Origin: UBA6168 sp964573725
GTDB taxonomy: Bacteria > Bacteroidota > Bacteroidia > Chitinophagales > Saprospiraceae
DNA length: 20,305 nucleotides
Assembly: GCA_964573725.1 (NCBI GenBank)
Contig: CAZNLJ010000064.1
Span: 1 to 20,305 of the forward strand
Reading direction: 5' to 3'
Position 1 is the first letter of the stretch. Each line of letters opens with the position of its first letter. The position numbers and the translations under genes were made by a program. Of the stretch, positions 1-6,684 are shown piece after piece. The notes under the pieces were generated by a model. It saw only the letters and a list, made by a program, of their open reading frames with translations. It was not told the origin of the DNA and made no database searches.

Positions 1-331
1 CTTCCATCTGGGAGGGCTTAGTTTCGATACCCACTATAAATGACCAAGAACCAATATTTTGGCTGGCCACCCGACCCCCTCGGCCCGGGACCATCCGGCC
101 GGCCACGGCTGTCGGGGGCATCGGTGGTCGTGGTTCCGGTAAGGGGCGCGGTATGGTCGGAATCCGGTCCCTTTGCGCCTTACCCTCCCGCCGTCCGCAT
201 GGATGGAATCATGTAAGCCGTACCCGTCCGAGGGCCGGTTCCGTCGGCCGGCCGGACGAATTTTGACCTGCCGGCTGTATATATTCCAGAACTTTCCATA
301 TCTTTATTCCACGACACCCAAACGACACCCC
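1..331. other. Left-edge stretch with no supported gene
   Basis: About 330 bases before the first credible start codon. No frame gives a recognisable protein, and the open frames here look like chance runs in GC-rich DNA. The stretch turns AT-rich just before the first gene (about 277-310) and contains TATCTTTA at 299-306, which resembles a Bacteroidota -7 box (TAnnTTTG). I see no TTG at the expected spacing of about 20 bases upstream, so a promoter here is only a weak possibility. The tail of an upstream gene is not evident. Confidence 0.5.
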
Positions 332-955
332 ATGGAAGAAAGGATTTACCGGATCGGCAACTGGGATATCGGCAACGAGATCGTTATCCGCGATGCCCAG
401 GTGCTGCCGCGCCACGCCCGCATCGTCCGCCGGGCGGACGGGCTCCAGTTCATCGAGGAACTGGAGCCGGAAGCCGTGGTGGTCGTCAACGGCCTCCGGG
501 TGCGGCGCAAGGTCTTCCATCCTGCGGACGAGATCTTCCTCGGCCGCCTCCCTTTCCACGTCCACCGCCATTTCAAGGTCGAGGGGGATACCCTGCTCGG
601 CTTGCGGATTCCCGATGATTTTTCGGAAGAGTTTCAATCCCTTCGTGCCCGTTACGACCAATATGTAAAGGACCGGGAGGCGGTCGAACGGGAACTCCGC
701 AAAAAGGAACTCCTCCTCGACCCGCTCCTCGCCGTCCCGGTCGCCGGGATTTTCCTGCGCAATTTCGCCCGTTCCTTCACCAGCGGGAAACAAAAGACCC
801 TGCACATGGAGAAGCTGCAGACCATCCGGTACGCTTTCCTGGAGGAATACCGCTGCCCGAATCCCGTTTGCCGCCGTTCCCTGGGGGAAATTCCCTGGAC
901 GACCTGGGCGGAGCAAAAGTCCTGCGATAAATGTCGCGCCATTTGGGTCACCTGA
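332..955 (+). CDS. FHA-like protein with C-terminal zinc ribbon
   Basis: Predicted 207-residue cytoplasmic protein. Residues 5-85 follow the forkhead-associated (FHA) pattern: a beta-strand start (YRIGNWDIGNEIVI), the turn VLPRHARIV, a VNG motif and a final D-E-I-F-L-G strand. FHA domains bind phosphothreonine. Here the usual GR is IG and the Ser before the His is Pro (LPRHAR), so phosphopeptide binding may be weakened or lost. A charged helical stretch follows (about 105-130), then a hydrophobic segment (LLDPLLAVPVAGIFL) that could touch the membrane. The C-terminus has four cysteines, C175/C180 and C198/C201, spaced like a zinc ribbon. The ATG at 332 is chosen because homology-like sequence starts immediately after it; the frame is open upstream to 173. 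It heads a set with a second FHA protein, a phosphatase and two kinases, which suggests a scaffold or reader role. No signal peptide is seen. Confidence 0.75.
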   Translation: MEERIYRIGNWDIGNEIVIRDAQVLPRHARIVRRADGLQFIEELEPEAVVVVNGLRVRRKVFHPADEIFLGRLPFHVHRHFKVEGDTLLGLRIPDDFSEEFQSLRARYDQYVKDREAVERELRKKELLLDPLLAVPVAGIFLRNFARSFTSGKQKTLHMEKLQTIRYAFLEEYRCPNPVCRRSLGEIPWTTWAEQKSCDKCRAIWVT

Positions 956-1043
956 TCGTTTATTTATGCTGCCGGCCGGTTACCTTTTTCCGCCGGTGGG
1001 TATATGCCTCAAATTCCATTGTCCACTTCTAAAAATCCACATC

Positions 1044-2027
1044 ATGTCAGAAGAAACCACCATCGATATCGACGGCCGCCACGCCGGCCCCTCCGAGACC
1101 CCTCAGGTGCCGCCGCTTCCGGACGAACCGGACAGGGTGGAGCTGGGCGACCTGCAGGATCCGGCCGCCCAACGGTCCGAAACGCAACGGGCCCTTACCC
1201 GCGGCGGCCTGATCGGTGCCATTTCCGCCGGTACCGTTTCCCTCGGCGCCCACTATTTCTATGGGATGGATGCCGGGGGCCAGCCGGTCCCCCCGGCCGC
1301 AGATGCTCCCGCCGCCGAATCGCAGGCCTTCGAGGCCCTGGTCCTTGCCGAAGCACCTTTCGCCACCGCCGTCTCCGAGGACATGAGCTTCGGCGCCGCC
1401 TTCGCCGCCGCCCGCGCGGAAGTGGGGCCCGGCGGTTTCTTCTCCTGGCACGGCCAACTCTACAACACGTATTACGAAAGCGAATGGAACGCCTTGTCGG
1501 CGGAGCAACGCCTGCAATACCTGGCTTCCCTCGACGCCGCCGACCCGGTCCCGGCGGTGGCGGAGGACCCGCCGGTGCTGGTCGCCGAACAACCCGCCGC
1601 CCAGGACGCCGCCGCCGGCGTCCATCCTGCCGGTGCGGATACGCCCCAATCGGCCGATGGCTCTTCCGCCGAGTCACCGGAAGTCATCCCCCAGGACCAT
1701 TCCGGCGACGGCATCCCGGATGCCTACCTGCTCAATGCCGACGAAGATCCCTTCGCCGAGGCGGTCCTGGTCGATGAGGACCAGAACGATATCCCGGAGG
1801 CGGTCCTCCTCGATACCGATGGCGACAACTTCCTGGATGCGGTCCTCCTCGATTCCGACCAGGATGGCAACCCGGATGAAATGAATGCCCTCGACGAACC
1901 TTTCCAGGTCCAGATACCGGCCGCCGGAGGGGCTTCGCCGACGACCGATGCCGACGACGAGGGCATGGCGCTCGGCGAGGACCAACCCGATATGGATGAT
2001 GATGCCGACATGTCGGATTGGGGTTGA
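1044..2027 (+). CDS. Acidic repeat protein, possible membrane anchor, unknown function
   Basis: Predicted 327-residue protein. The N-terminal 50 residues are polar and lack a signal peptide. A Gly/Ala-rich hydrophobic run near residues 54-74 (GGLIGAISAGTVSLGAHYFY) may be a membrane segment. Next comes a compact region containing GPGGFFSWHG, a Tyr-rich NTYY motif and an EW pair. I associate this pattern with Bacteroidota hypothetical proteins but cannot name it. A Pro/Ala-rich linker leads to five tandem 13-residue repeats (residues 218-282) rich in Asp, with cores such as DTDGDNFLDAVLL. These resemble thrombospondin type 3 or EF-like calcium-binding loops. The end is very acidic (DMDDDADMSDWG). 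The ATG at 1044 is preferred over an upstream in-frame start at 966. The next gene begins 38 bases downstream, so co-expression with the FHA/phosphatase/kinase genes is likely. Function is not known. Confidence 0.8.
   Translation: MSEETTIDIDGRHAGPSETPQVPPLPDEPDRVELGDLQDPAAQRSETQRALTRGGLIGAISAGTVSLGAHYFYGMDAGGQPVPPAADAPAAESQAFEALVLAEAPFATAVSEDMSFGAAFAAARAEVGPGGFFSWHGQLYNTYYESEWNALSAEQRLQYLASLDAADPVPAVAEDPPVLVAEQPAAQDAAAGVHPAGADTPQSADGSSAESPEVIPQDHSGDGIPDAYLLNADEDPFAEAVLVDEDQNDIPEAVLLDTDGDNFLDAVLLDSDQDGNPDEMNALDEPFQVQIPAAGGASPTTDADDEGMALGEDQPDMDDDADMSDWG
1695..1889 (+). repeat. Five tandem 39-bp coding repeats (13 residues each)
   Basis: Within the acidic repeat protein, five consecutive 13-codon units align without gaps. 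Their residue cores are DHSGDGIPDAYLL, NADEDPFAEAVLV, DEDQNDIPEAVLL, DTDGDNFLDAVLL and DSDQDGNPDEMNA. The shared pattern is an Asp-rich loop followed by (P/L)(D/E)AVLL. At DNA level the phrase gatgcggtcctcctcgat recurs with little change. The Asp spacing suggests calcium-dependent folding, by analogy with thrombospondin type 3 repeats; this is inference. Confidence 0.8.
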
Positions 2028-2065
2028 GCCTTCCGATTGTCCGTACCTGTTCAATACGCTGACCG

Positions 2066-2620
2066 ATGACCGTCGTCCGTTGTTCCCGTTGCGAAAAACC
2101 TTTCAAGGTGCCGGATGCCCCGCCGCCCGCACTGGGCTGCCCGCATTGCCGCCACCCTTACCGACCCGCCGCTCCGGAGGTGCCGCCGGGCTGGCTGATT
2201 GTCCACGACGAACAGACCCACCAACAGGTATTCCGGCTCCGTCCCGGGGAGAATACGGTCGGCAGGAAAGGGACCTCCTCCGCGGCGACCATCCAGATTG
2301 ACTTCGGAAGCGCACCGCCGGACCAGTTCATGAGCCGCATCCATTGCCGCATCCGGGCGATTCCGGATGCGCCCGGAAAGGGCTACCGGCTGCTGCTCAC
2401 CGACCTGAGCACCAACGGGACGGTCATCACCGCCCGCAGCCCCCTCCGGCTGGTCAAGGAAATCGATGAGGTCTACCTCAGCCACCGCGATGTCATCCAG
2501 CTGGGCCGCACCAAGGTCATCGTCCTCCTGGAAGCCGACGAGGCGGCCGTCCGAAAGCTGGCGGCGGATATCGCCCGCTCCCGCTACCACGAGACCATCA
2601 TCGACTTCCCGAGCCGCTGA
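2066..2620 (+). CDS. Zinc-ribbon and FHA-domain phosphopeptide-binding protein
   Basis: Predicted 184-residue cytoplasmic protein. Residues 6-28 form a zinc ribbon (C6xxC9 and C25xxC28) of the kind found at the start of bacterial regulatory proteins. Residues about 43-175 are an FHA domain with the expected landmarks: GR at 66-67, SRIH with S90, R91 and H93, and STNGT at 115-119. These match the phosphothreonine-binding residues of the family, so this copy looks competent, unlike the first gene of the set. The ATG at 2066 directly precedes the ribbon. It sits 38 bases after the acidic repeat gene and 81 bases before the PP2C gene. The obvious partners are autophosphorylated threonines on the two downstream kinases (inference). 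Confidence 0.9.
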   Translation: MTVVRCSRCEKPFKVPDAPPPALGCPHCRHPYRPAAPEVPPGWLIVHDEQTHQQVFRLRPGENTVGRKGTSSAATIQIDFGSAPPDQFMSRIHCRIRAIPDAPGKGYRLLLTDLSTNGTVITARSPLRLVKEIDEVYLSHRDVIQLGRTKVIVLLEADEAAVRKLAADIARSRYHETIIDFPSR

Positions 2621-2701
2621 TGCGTCGGTGTCCTTTTGAACCCAATCGCAGGGTGTGCCGGCATTTCCGCCCGGTCCGCCTCCGACCATAGATGCAATCG
2701 C

Positions 2702-4057
2702 TTGAAAATCATACTCCATCCCCCGCTCCTCGTCTCCGGTATCGGCCAGCGGGCCACCAACGAGGATTTTCATTACCCGGCCGTACCCGCCCCGGCCGGC
2801 CACCGCCCTTTCTTCATCGTCTGCGACGGCATGGGCGGGGCACAACGGGGCGAGGTGGCCAGCCGCATGGCCACCGAAGGGTTCGTCCGCTTCTTCGAGT
2901 CGCATCCGGTCGACCTGCCTACGCCCGATTACCTGTCCCGGGCCCTGGCCGCCGTCGAACTTACCTTCGACGAGTACCTGCAGGAGCATCCGGCGGCGAT
3001 GGGCATGGGTACGACCTTTACCCAGGTGTGGTTCCACCGGGAGGGGGTCACCCTCGGCCATATCGGCGACAGCCGGATCTACCGATTCCGGGCCGGGGTT
3101 GCCGAGGTGCTGACGGAAGACCATTCCTTCGTCGGCGAACTGCTTGCCGCCGGCCTCATCACCCCGGAGGAGGCGGAGCACCACCCCCGGAAAAACGTCA
3201 TCACCCGCGCCATCCAGGGTAGGCTCCGCGGCAGCACCCGGATGACGGTCACGCAAATCAACCGGGTCTTGCCCGGCGATGTCTTCCTGCTCTGCACCGA
3301 CGGGGTCCTGGAGGCTTGTCCGACCCGGGTCCTTCAGGAGCTTGCCCGGGAACACGCCCGCCCCGCCGACCTGGCCGCCGCCATCGCCGGCCGCTGTGCG
3401 GAATCATCCCGCGACAATTACACCGCCTTGCTGGTGGAAGTGGCGGAGGTCGCCGCTGCCGCCCCGCCTGCCCCGTCCCGCCGCCCCGTGTCGCCTGCCG
3501 CCGTCGGCAAGACGGGGCTGGCCGCCAGCCTGGCCATCGCCGTCCTCCTCCCGGCCGCCTGGTGGCTGCGGTTGTCGTCGCCGCCCGCCCCGCCGACCTC
3601 CGGGATTCCGCCGGCCCAAGTGGTGCCGCCCAGACCGCCGGCCCGCCTGCCGGCCGCCGCCCCGTCGCCCGTACCCATGCCGCCGGATTCGCCCGCGGCC
3701 GCCGCCCCTTTCCCAGATACCATGCCGTCGCTTCCCACCGCCCCGCCGGTTCCCTTCCGGGATTCCGCCGCCCTCCTTTTCGGCTACCGGGACCCTGACG
3801 GTCCGGTGCTTATCCCCGCCCGCTTTGCGGCCGCCGCACCTTTCTCGGAAGACTTGGCCCGGGTCATGGACCCTGAATCGAAACACTTCGGCTTCATCGA
3901 CCGTACCGGTCAATATGTGATCCCGCCCCGATACCAGACCGCCACGGATTTCCAGGGCGGCACTGCCATCGTGACGGAACCCCGGGGGGGCGCCACCTAC
4001 CGCATCGACACACAGGGACAGGCGGTCGATGCGGCTCATCCAACCCAACAGCCATGA
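2702..4057 (+). CDS. PP2C-family Ser/Thr phosphatase, membrane-anchored, WG-repeat tail
   Basis: Predicted 451 residues. Residues 1-245 are a PPM/PP2C phosphatase catalytic domain, which removes phosphate from Ser/Thr using two metal ions. The metal-binding aspartates are visible: NED (D22), DGMGG (D42), CTDG (D200) and DN (D238); GDSR is at about 122-125. A Pro-rich linker leads to one membrane segment at about 273-293 (LAASLAIAVLLPAAWWL), then another Pro-rich linker. Residues about 360-445 hold two WG-type beta repeats (FGYRDPDGPVLIPARF, FGFIDRTGQYVIPPRY), presumably outside the cytoplasmic membrane. No ATG fits. TTG at 2702 starts just before conserved sequence, and a TTG at 2636 is the alternative. 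The stop overlaps the start of the kinase gene (ATGA), indicating translational coupling. The likely role is to reverse phosphorylation by the neighbouring kinases. Confidence 0.92.
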   Translation: MKIILHPPLLVSGIGQRATNEDFHYPAVPAPAGHRPFFIVCDGMGGAQRGEVASRMATEGFVRFFESHPVDLPTPDYLSRALAAVELTFDEYLQEHPAAMGMGTTFTQVWFHREGVTLGHIGDSRIYRFRAGVAEVLTEDHSFVGELLAAGLITPEEAEHHPRKNVITRAIQGRLRGSTRMTVTQINRVLPGDVFLLCTDGVLEACPTRVLQELAREHARPADLAAAIAGRCAESSRDNYTALLVEVAEVAAAAPPAPSRRPVSPAAVGKTGLAASLAIAVLLPAAWWLRLSSPPAPPTSGIPPAQVVPPRPPARLPAAAPSPVPMPPDSPAAAAPFPDTMPSLPTAPPVPFRDSAALLFGYRDPDGPVLIPARFAAAAPFSEDLARVMDPESKHFGFIDRTGQYVIPPRYQTATDFQGGTAIVTEPRGGATYRIDTQGQAVDAAHPTQQP

Positions 4058-5373
4058 CCTTCGAATCTTTCACGGATCGCTATCGCTTCGATATCCACGA
4101 CCCGGCGGCCAAGGTCGGCGAAGGGGGCTTCGGACAAGTCTACAAGGCCTATGATGCCCTCCACCACAAGTGGGTCGCCGTCAAGGTCGCTTCCGTCCAA
4201 TCCGACCGCGAAAACCTCAGCCTCCGCGCGGAAATCGAAAAGGCCCGCTCCCTGCCCGACCATCCCCATATCGCCCGCTACGAAGCCTGCTTCCGCTTCC
4301 GCCTGCCGGGCGGCACCTTCGATTACGGGGTCATGCAGTATTATGAAATGGGCAACCTCCGCCAGCTGCTGGCCCGGGAGCATCTCGACCGAGCCCGGCA
4401 GGATGCCCTCGCCCGCGGCATCCTGTCGGCCCTCGCCTTCCTGCACGACCACCGCATCCTGCACCGGGACCTGAAAAGCAGCAACGTGCTGGTCACCGGC
4501 TACCTGGACCACCGGGTGCCCCTCGTCGCCGATTTCGGCCTCAGCAAACGGGTGGAATCCGATGATTCGGTGATCGGCAACAGTATCGCCGGCGGCTCCG
4601 TGTGCTACACCGCCCCGGAACAGCTGATGGGCGAACCGCTCCGCTTCAATGCGGACCTGTGGTCCTTCGGGGTGCTGCTGTACGAACTGTTCACCGGCGA
4701 ACTGCCCTACCGGCCCGATACCGGCGGCAGCGCCACCAGCGGGATCCGGGTCTACCAGGCCATCCTGGCACAACCCGTCCCCCCCGGGATGGACCGCCTG
4801 CCGCAGCCCTGGCAGGAGATCTGCCGCCGGTGCCTGGTGGCGGACCCGGCGGTCCGGGTCCGCTCCGCAGCGGAGCTGCTCCGCCTGGCCTCCGCCGGCG
4901 ATAGCGAAAGGACCCGCCTGGACCCGCACCCGGAGCCCGCCCCCGAACCGCTCCCGCCGCCCGCATCCCCCGCCGCCCAATCCCGCCGCCGCTTCCGGCT
5001 GCTGCCCGCCGTCCTGCTCCTGCTGTTGTCCGGACTCGCCGCCTGGATCGCCTGGCCCCGAACCGATGCCCCGATTCCGGTGGCACCGCCCCGGCAGCTT
5101 CCCGCTCCGCCTGCCGCCGCCACACGCCTTCGGGAAATCCTGGACGCCCTGCCCGCCCTGCCGGCGGCGGAACGACTCCCTTTCCTGGAGGACAGCGGCC
5201 TGCCGGCCCTGTTGGCCGATCCCCTGGTCTACTACTACGACTTCGAGGGCGGCGAACTGTCCCGCCGCGACTTCCTCCGCCTGCTGGCCCATATCGACAG
5301 CTCCCTGGAAACCAAAGAACTCGAGATCGACCGGGAAGGTCTCATCCGACGGTTGGAACTGCGGAACCGGTGA
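4054..5373 (+). CDS. Transmembrane Ser/Thr protein kinase (Hanks type)
   Basis: Predicted 439 residues. The eukaryote-like kinase domain spans about residues 10-280: Gly-rich loop GEGGFGQVY (22-30), ATP-binding lysine in VAVK (K44), catalytic HRDLKSSN (D139) and DFG (D160), and APEQ of the activation segment. All key residues are present, so it should be active. A Pro-rich linker precedes one membrane segment at about 314-335 (LLPAVLLLLLSGLAAWIAW). About 100 residues follow outside the cytoplasm and contain an amphipathic DALPALP stretch and a YYYDFEGGELSRRDF region with no domain I recognise. The gene starts inside the stop of the PP2C gene and ends 64 bases before the MORN-caspase gene. It is clearly paralogous to the kinase at 6685, sharing FDYxVMQYY, DFGLSKRVE and LNADLWS-like motifs. 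Confidence 0.95.
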   Translation: MTFESFTDRYRFDIHDPAAKVGEGGFGQVYKAYDALHHKWVAVKVASVQSDRENLSLRAEIEKARSLPDHPHIARYEACFRFRLPGGTFDYGVMQYYEMGNLRQLLAREHLDRARQDALARGILSALAFLHDHRILHRDLKSSNVLVTGYLDHRVPLVADFGLSKRVESDDSVIGNSIAGGSVCYTAPEQLMGEPLRFNADLWSFGVLLYELFTGELPYRPDTGGSATSGIRVYQAILAQPVPPGMDRLPQPWQEICRRCLVADPAVRVRSAAELLRLASAGDSERTRLDPHPEPAPEPLPPPASPAAQSRRRFRLLPAVLLLLLSGLAAWIAWPRTDAPIPVAPPRQLPAPPAAATRLREILDALPALPAAERLPFLEDSGLPALLADPLVYYYDFEGGELSRRDFLRLLAHIDSSLETKELEIDREGLIRRLELRNR

Positions 5374-5437
5374 CGGATTCCCCGGACCCGTTCCGCTGGG
5401 TCCTTCTCCGCCGCCCGACCGCCATAATCTTGACGAC

Positions 5438-6664
5438 ATGAATCATATTGACGATTTCCGCATCCGGCCCCTCCTCTTCCTCCTCCTCTTCGTCTCGGCT
5501 TCGGCCGGCACCGGTCACGCCCAGTGCATCGCCGGCGATTGCCAGGACGGGACCGGCACCTTCCTCTTTCCCGGCGGTAACCGCTACGAAGGGACCTGGC
5601 AGGACGGCCACCGCGTGAAAGGTGACCTCTATTATGTCAACGGCGACCATTACACCGGCTTCTTCCAGGATAATGAACGCCATGGTGCCGGTATCTACCG
5701 CTATCAGAGCGGGAACCGCTTCGAAGGGGTCTTCACCAACGGCGACAAGGTGGAAGGGACTTTCCACTATGCCAACGGAAACCGCTACGAAGGCCAATAT
5801 CGCGACAACAAGAAGAACGGCCGCGGTACCATGTTTCTCGCCACCGGCGAAATCCTGTCCGGTTTCTGGGTCGACAACGAGTTCCGCGGACACCCCGATT
5901 ACGCCGCCGGCGACCGCCGGACTTTCGCCGTCATCGTCGGCGTGTCGGATTATGCCGACAACCGGATCTCCGACCTCCAATACTGCGACGACGATGCCTA
6001 TGCGTTCCGCCGTTTCCTCATGAGCCCCGAAGGCGGCTCGGTGCCGGCCGACCACATCACCCTGCTCCTGGACAGCCGCGCCACCCGCACCGCCATCCTG
6101 CGCGCCATGCGCGACCAGTTCGCCAAGGCCGGGGAGGCCGACAAGGTGGTCTTCTATTTTTCGGGCCACGGTGCTCCCGGCTTTTTCTGCCCCTTCGACA
6201 CCGACGCCGATACCTTCCTCGAACATGATGAAATAAAAAAAGCTTTCCGCCGCTCCCGCGCCGGTGACAAGGTCTGCCTGGCGGATGCCTGCAATTCGGG
6301 CAGTATCCGGGTCGGCGACGGGCGCCGGTCCGGCACCGCCCCGCCGCCATCCATCCAATTCCGCCTCGAACCGGGGCCGGATGCACCCCCCGATACACCC
6401 GGCGACCCCAAGGTCGCCGTGTTCATGTCTTCCCGCGAGGATGAGTACTCCCAGGAAGGGCGGGTGCTGGAGCAGGGGGTGTTCACCTATTTCCTGGTGG
6501 CCGGCATGAAGGGACTGGCGGATACGGACAACGACCTCCGCATCACCTACGGCGAGCTGTTCGATTACGTCCACCGGGGGGTGTCGCGGCATACGGGGGG
6601 GCGGCAGCATCCGGTGCTGTCCTGCAACCAGTGCAAGGAAAGCCCATTGATTTACCTCCGGTGA
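5438..6664 (+). CDS. Exported MORN-repeat caspase-like protease (peptidase C14 family)
   Basis: Predicted 408 residues. The N-terminus is a signal peptide (RPLLFLLLFVSASAGTGHAQ). Residues about 42-150 contain four to five MORN repeats of about 23 residues (GNRYEGTW, GDHYTGFF, GNRFEGVF, GNRYEGQY), which often act in protein or lipid contact. Residues about 160-405 are a caspase-like domain starting RRTFAVIVGVSDY. The catalytic dyad is visible: H244 in YFSGHGAPG and C285 in LADACNSGS. Metacaspase-type enzymes of this clan cut after Arg or Lys and may need activation by calcium or cleavage; neither can be read here. The ATG at 5438 is chosen because it directly precedes the signal peptide; the frame is open further upstream inside the kinase gene but without coding character. 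The stop overlaps a possible GTG start of the next kinase gene (GTGA), suggesting coupling. It is likely the proteolytic output of the signalling set (inference). Confidence 0.93.
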   Translation: MNHIDDFRIRPLLFLLLFVSASAGTGHAQCIAGDCQDGTGTFLFPGGNRYEGTWQDGHRVKGDLYYVNGDHYTGFFQDNERHGAGIYRYQSGNRFEGVFTNGDKVEGTFHYANGNRYEGQYRDNKKNGRGTMFLATGEILSGFWVDNEFRGHPDYAAGDRRTFAVIVGVSDYADNRISDLQYCDDDAYAFRRFLMSPEGGSVPADHITLLLDSRATRTAILRAMRDQFAKAGEADKVVFYFSGHGAPGFFCPFDTDADTFLEHDEIKKAFRRSRAGDKVCLADACNSGSIRVGDGRRSGTAPPPSIQFRLEPGPDAPPDTPGDPKVAVFMSSREDEYSQEGRVLEQGVFTYFLVAGMKGLADTDNDLRITYGELFDYVHRGVSRHTGGRQHPVLSCNQCKESPLIYLR

Positions 6665-6684
6665 TCCGGAAAAAAAAAGAAAGG

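Noticed and set aside
209..916. Long open frame on the minus strand opposite the first FHA gene
   Set aside because: It mirrors the plus-strand gene, has no recognisable domain, and the plus frame has clear FHA and zinc-ribbon features.
2051..3355. 434-codon open frame on the minus strand across the FHA and PP2C genes
   Set aside because: It overlaps two genes with strong motifs. Long antisense frames are expected in GC-rich coding DNA.
4036..5439. 467-codon open frame on the minus strand opposite the first kinase
   Set aside because: The kinase motifs on the plus strand are complete. The minus product is Gly/Gln/Val-rich with no domain.
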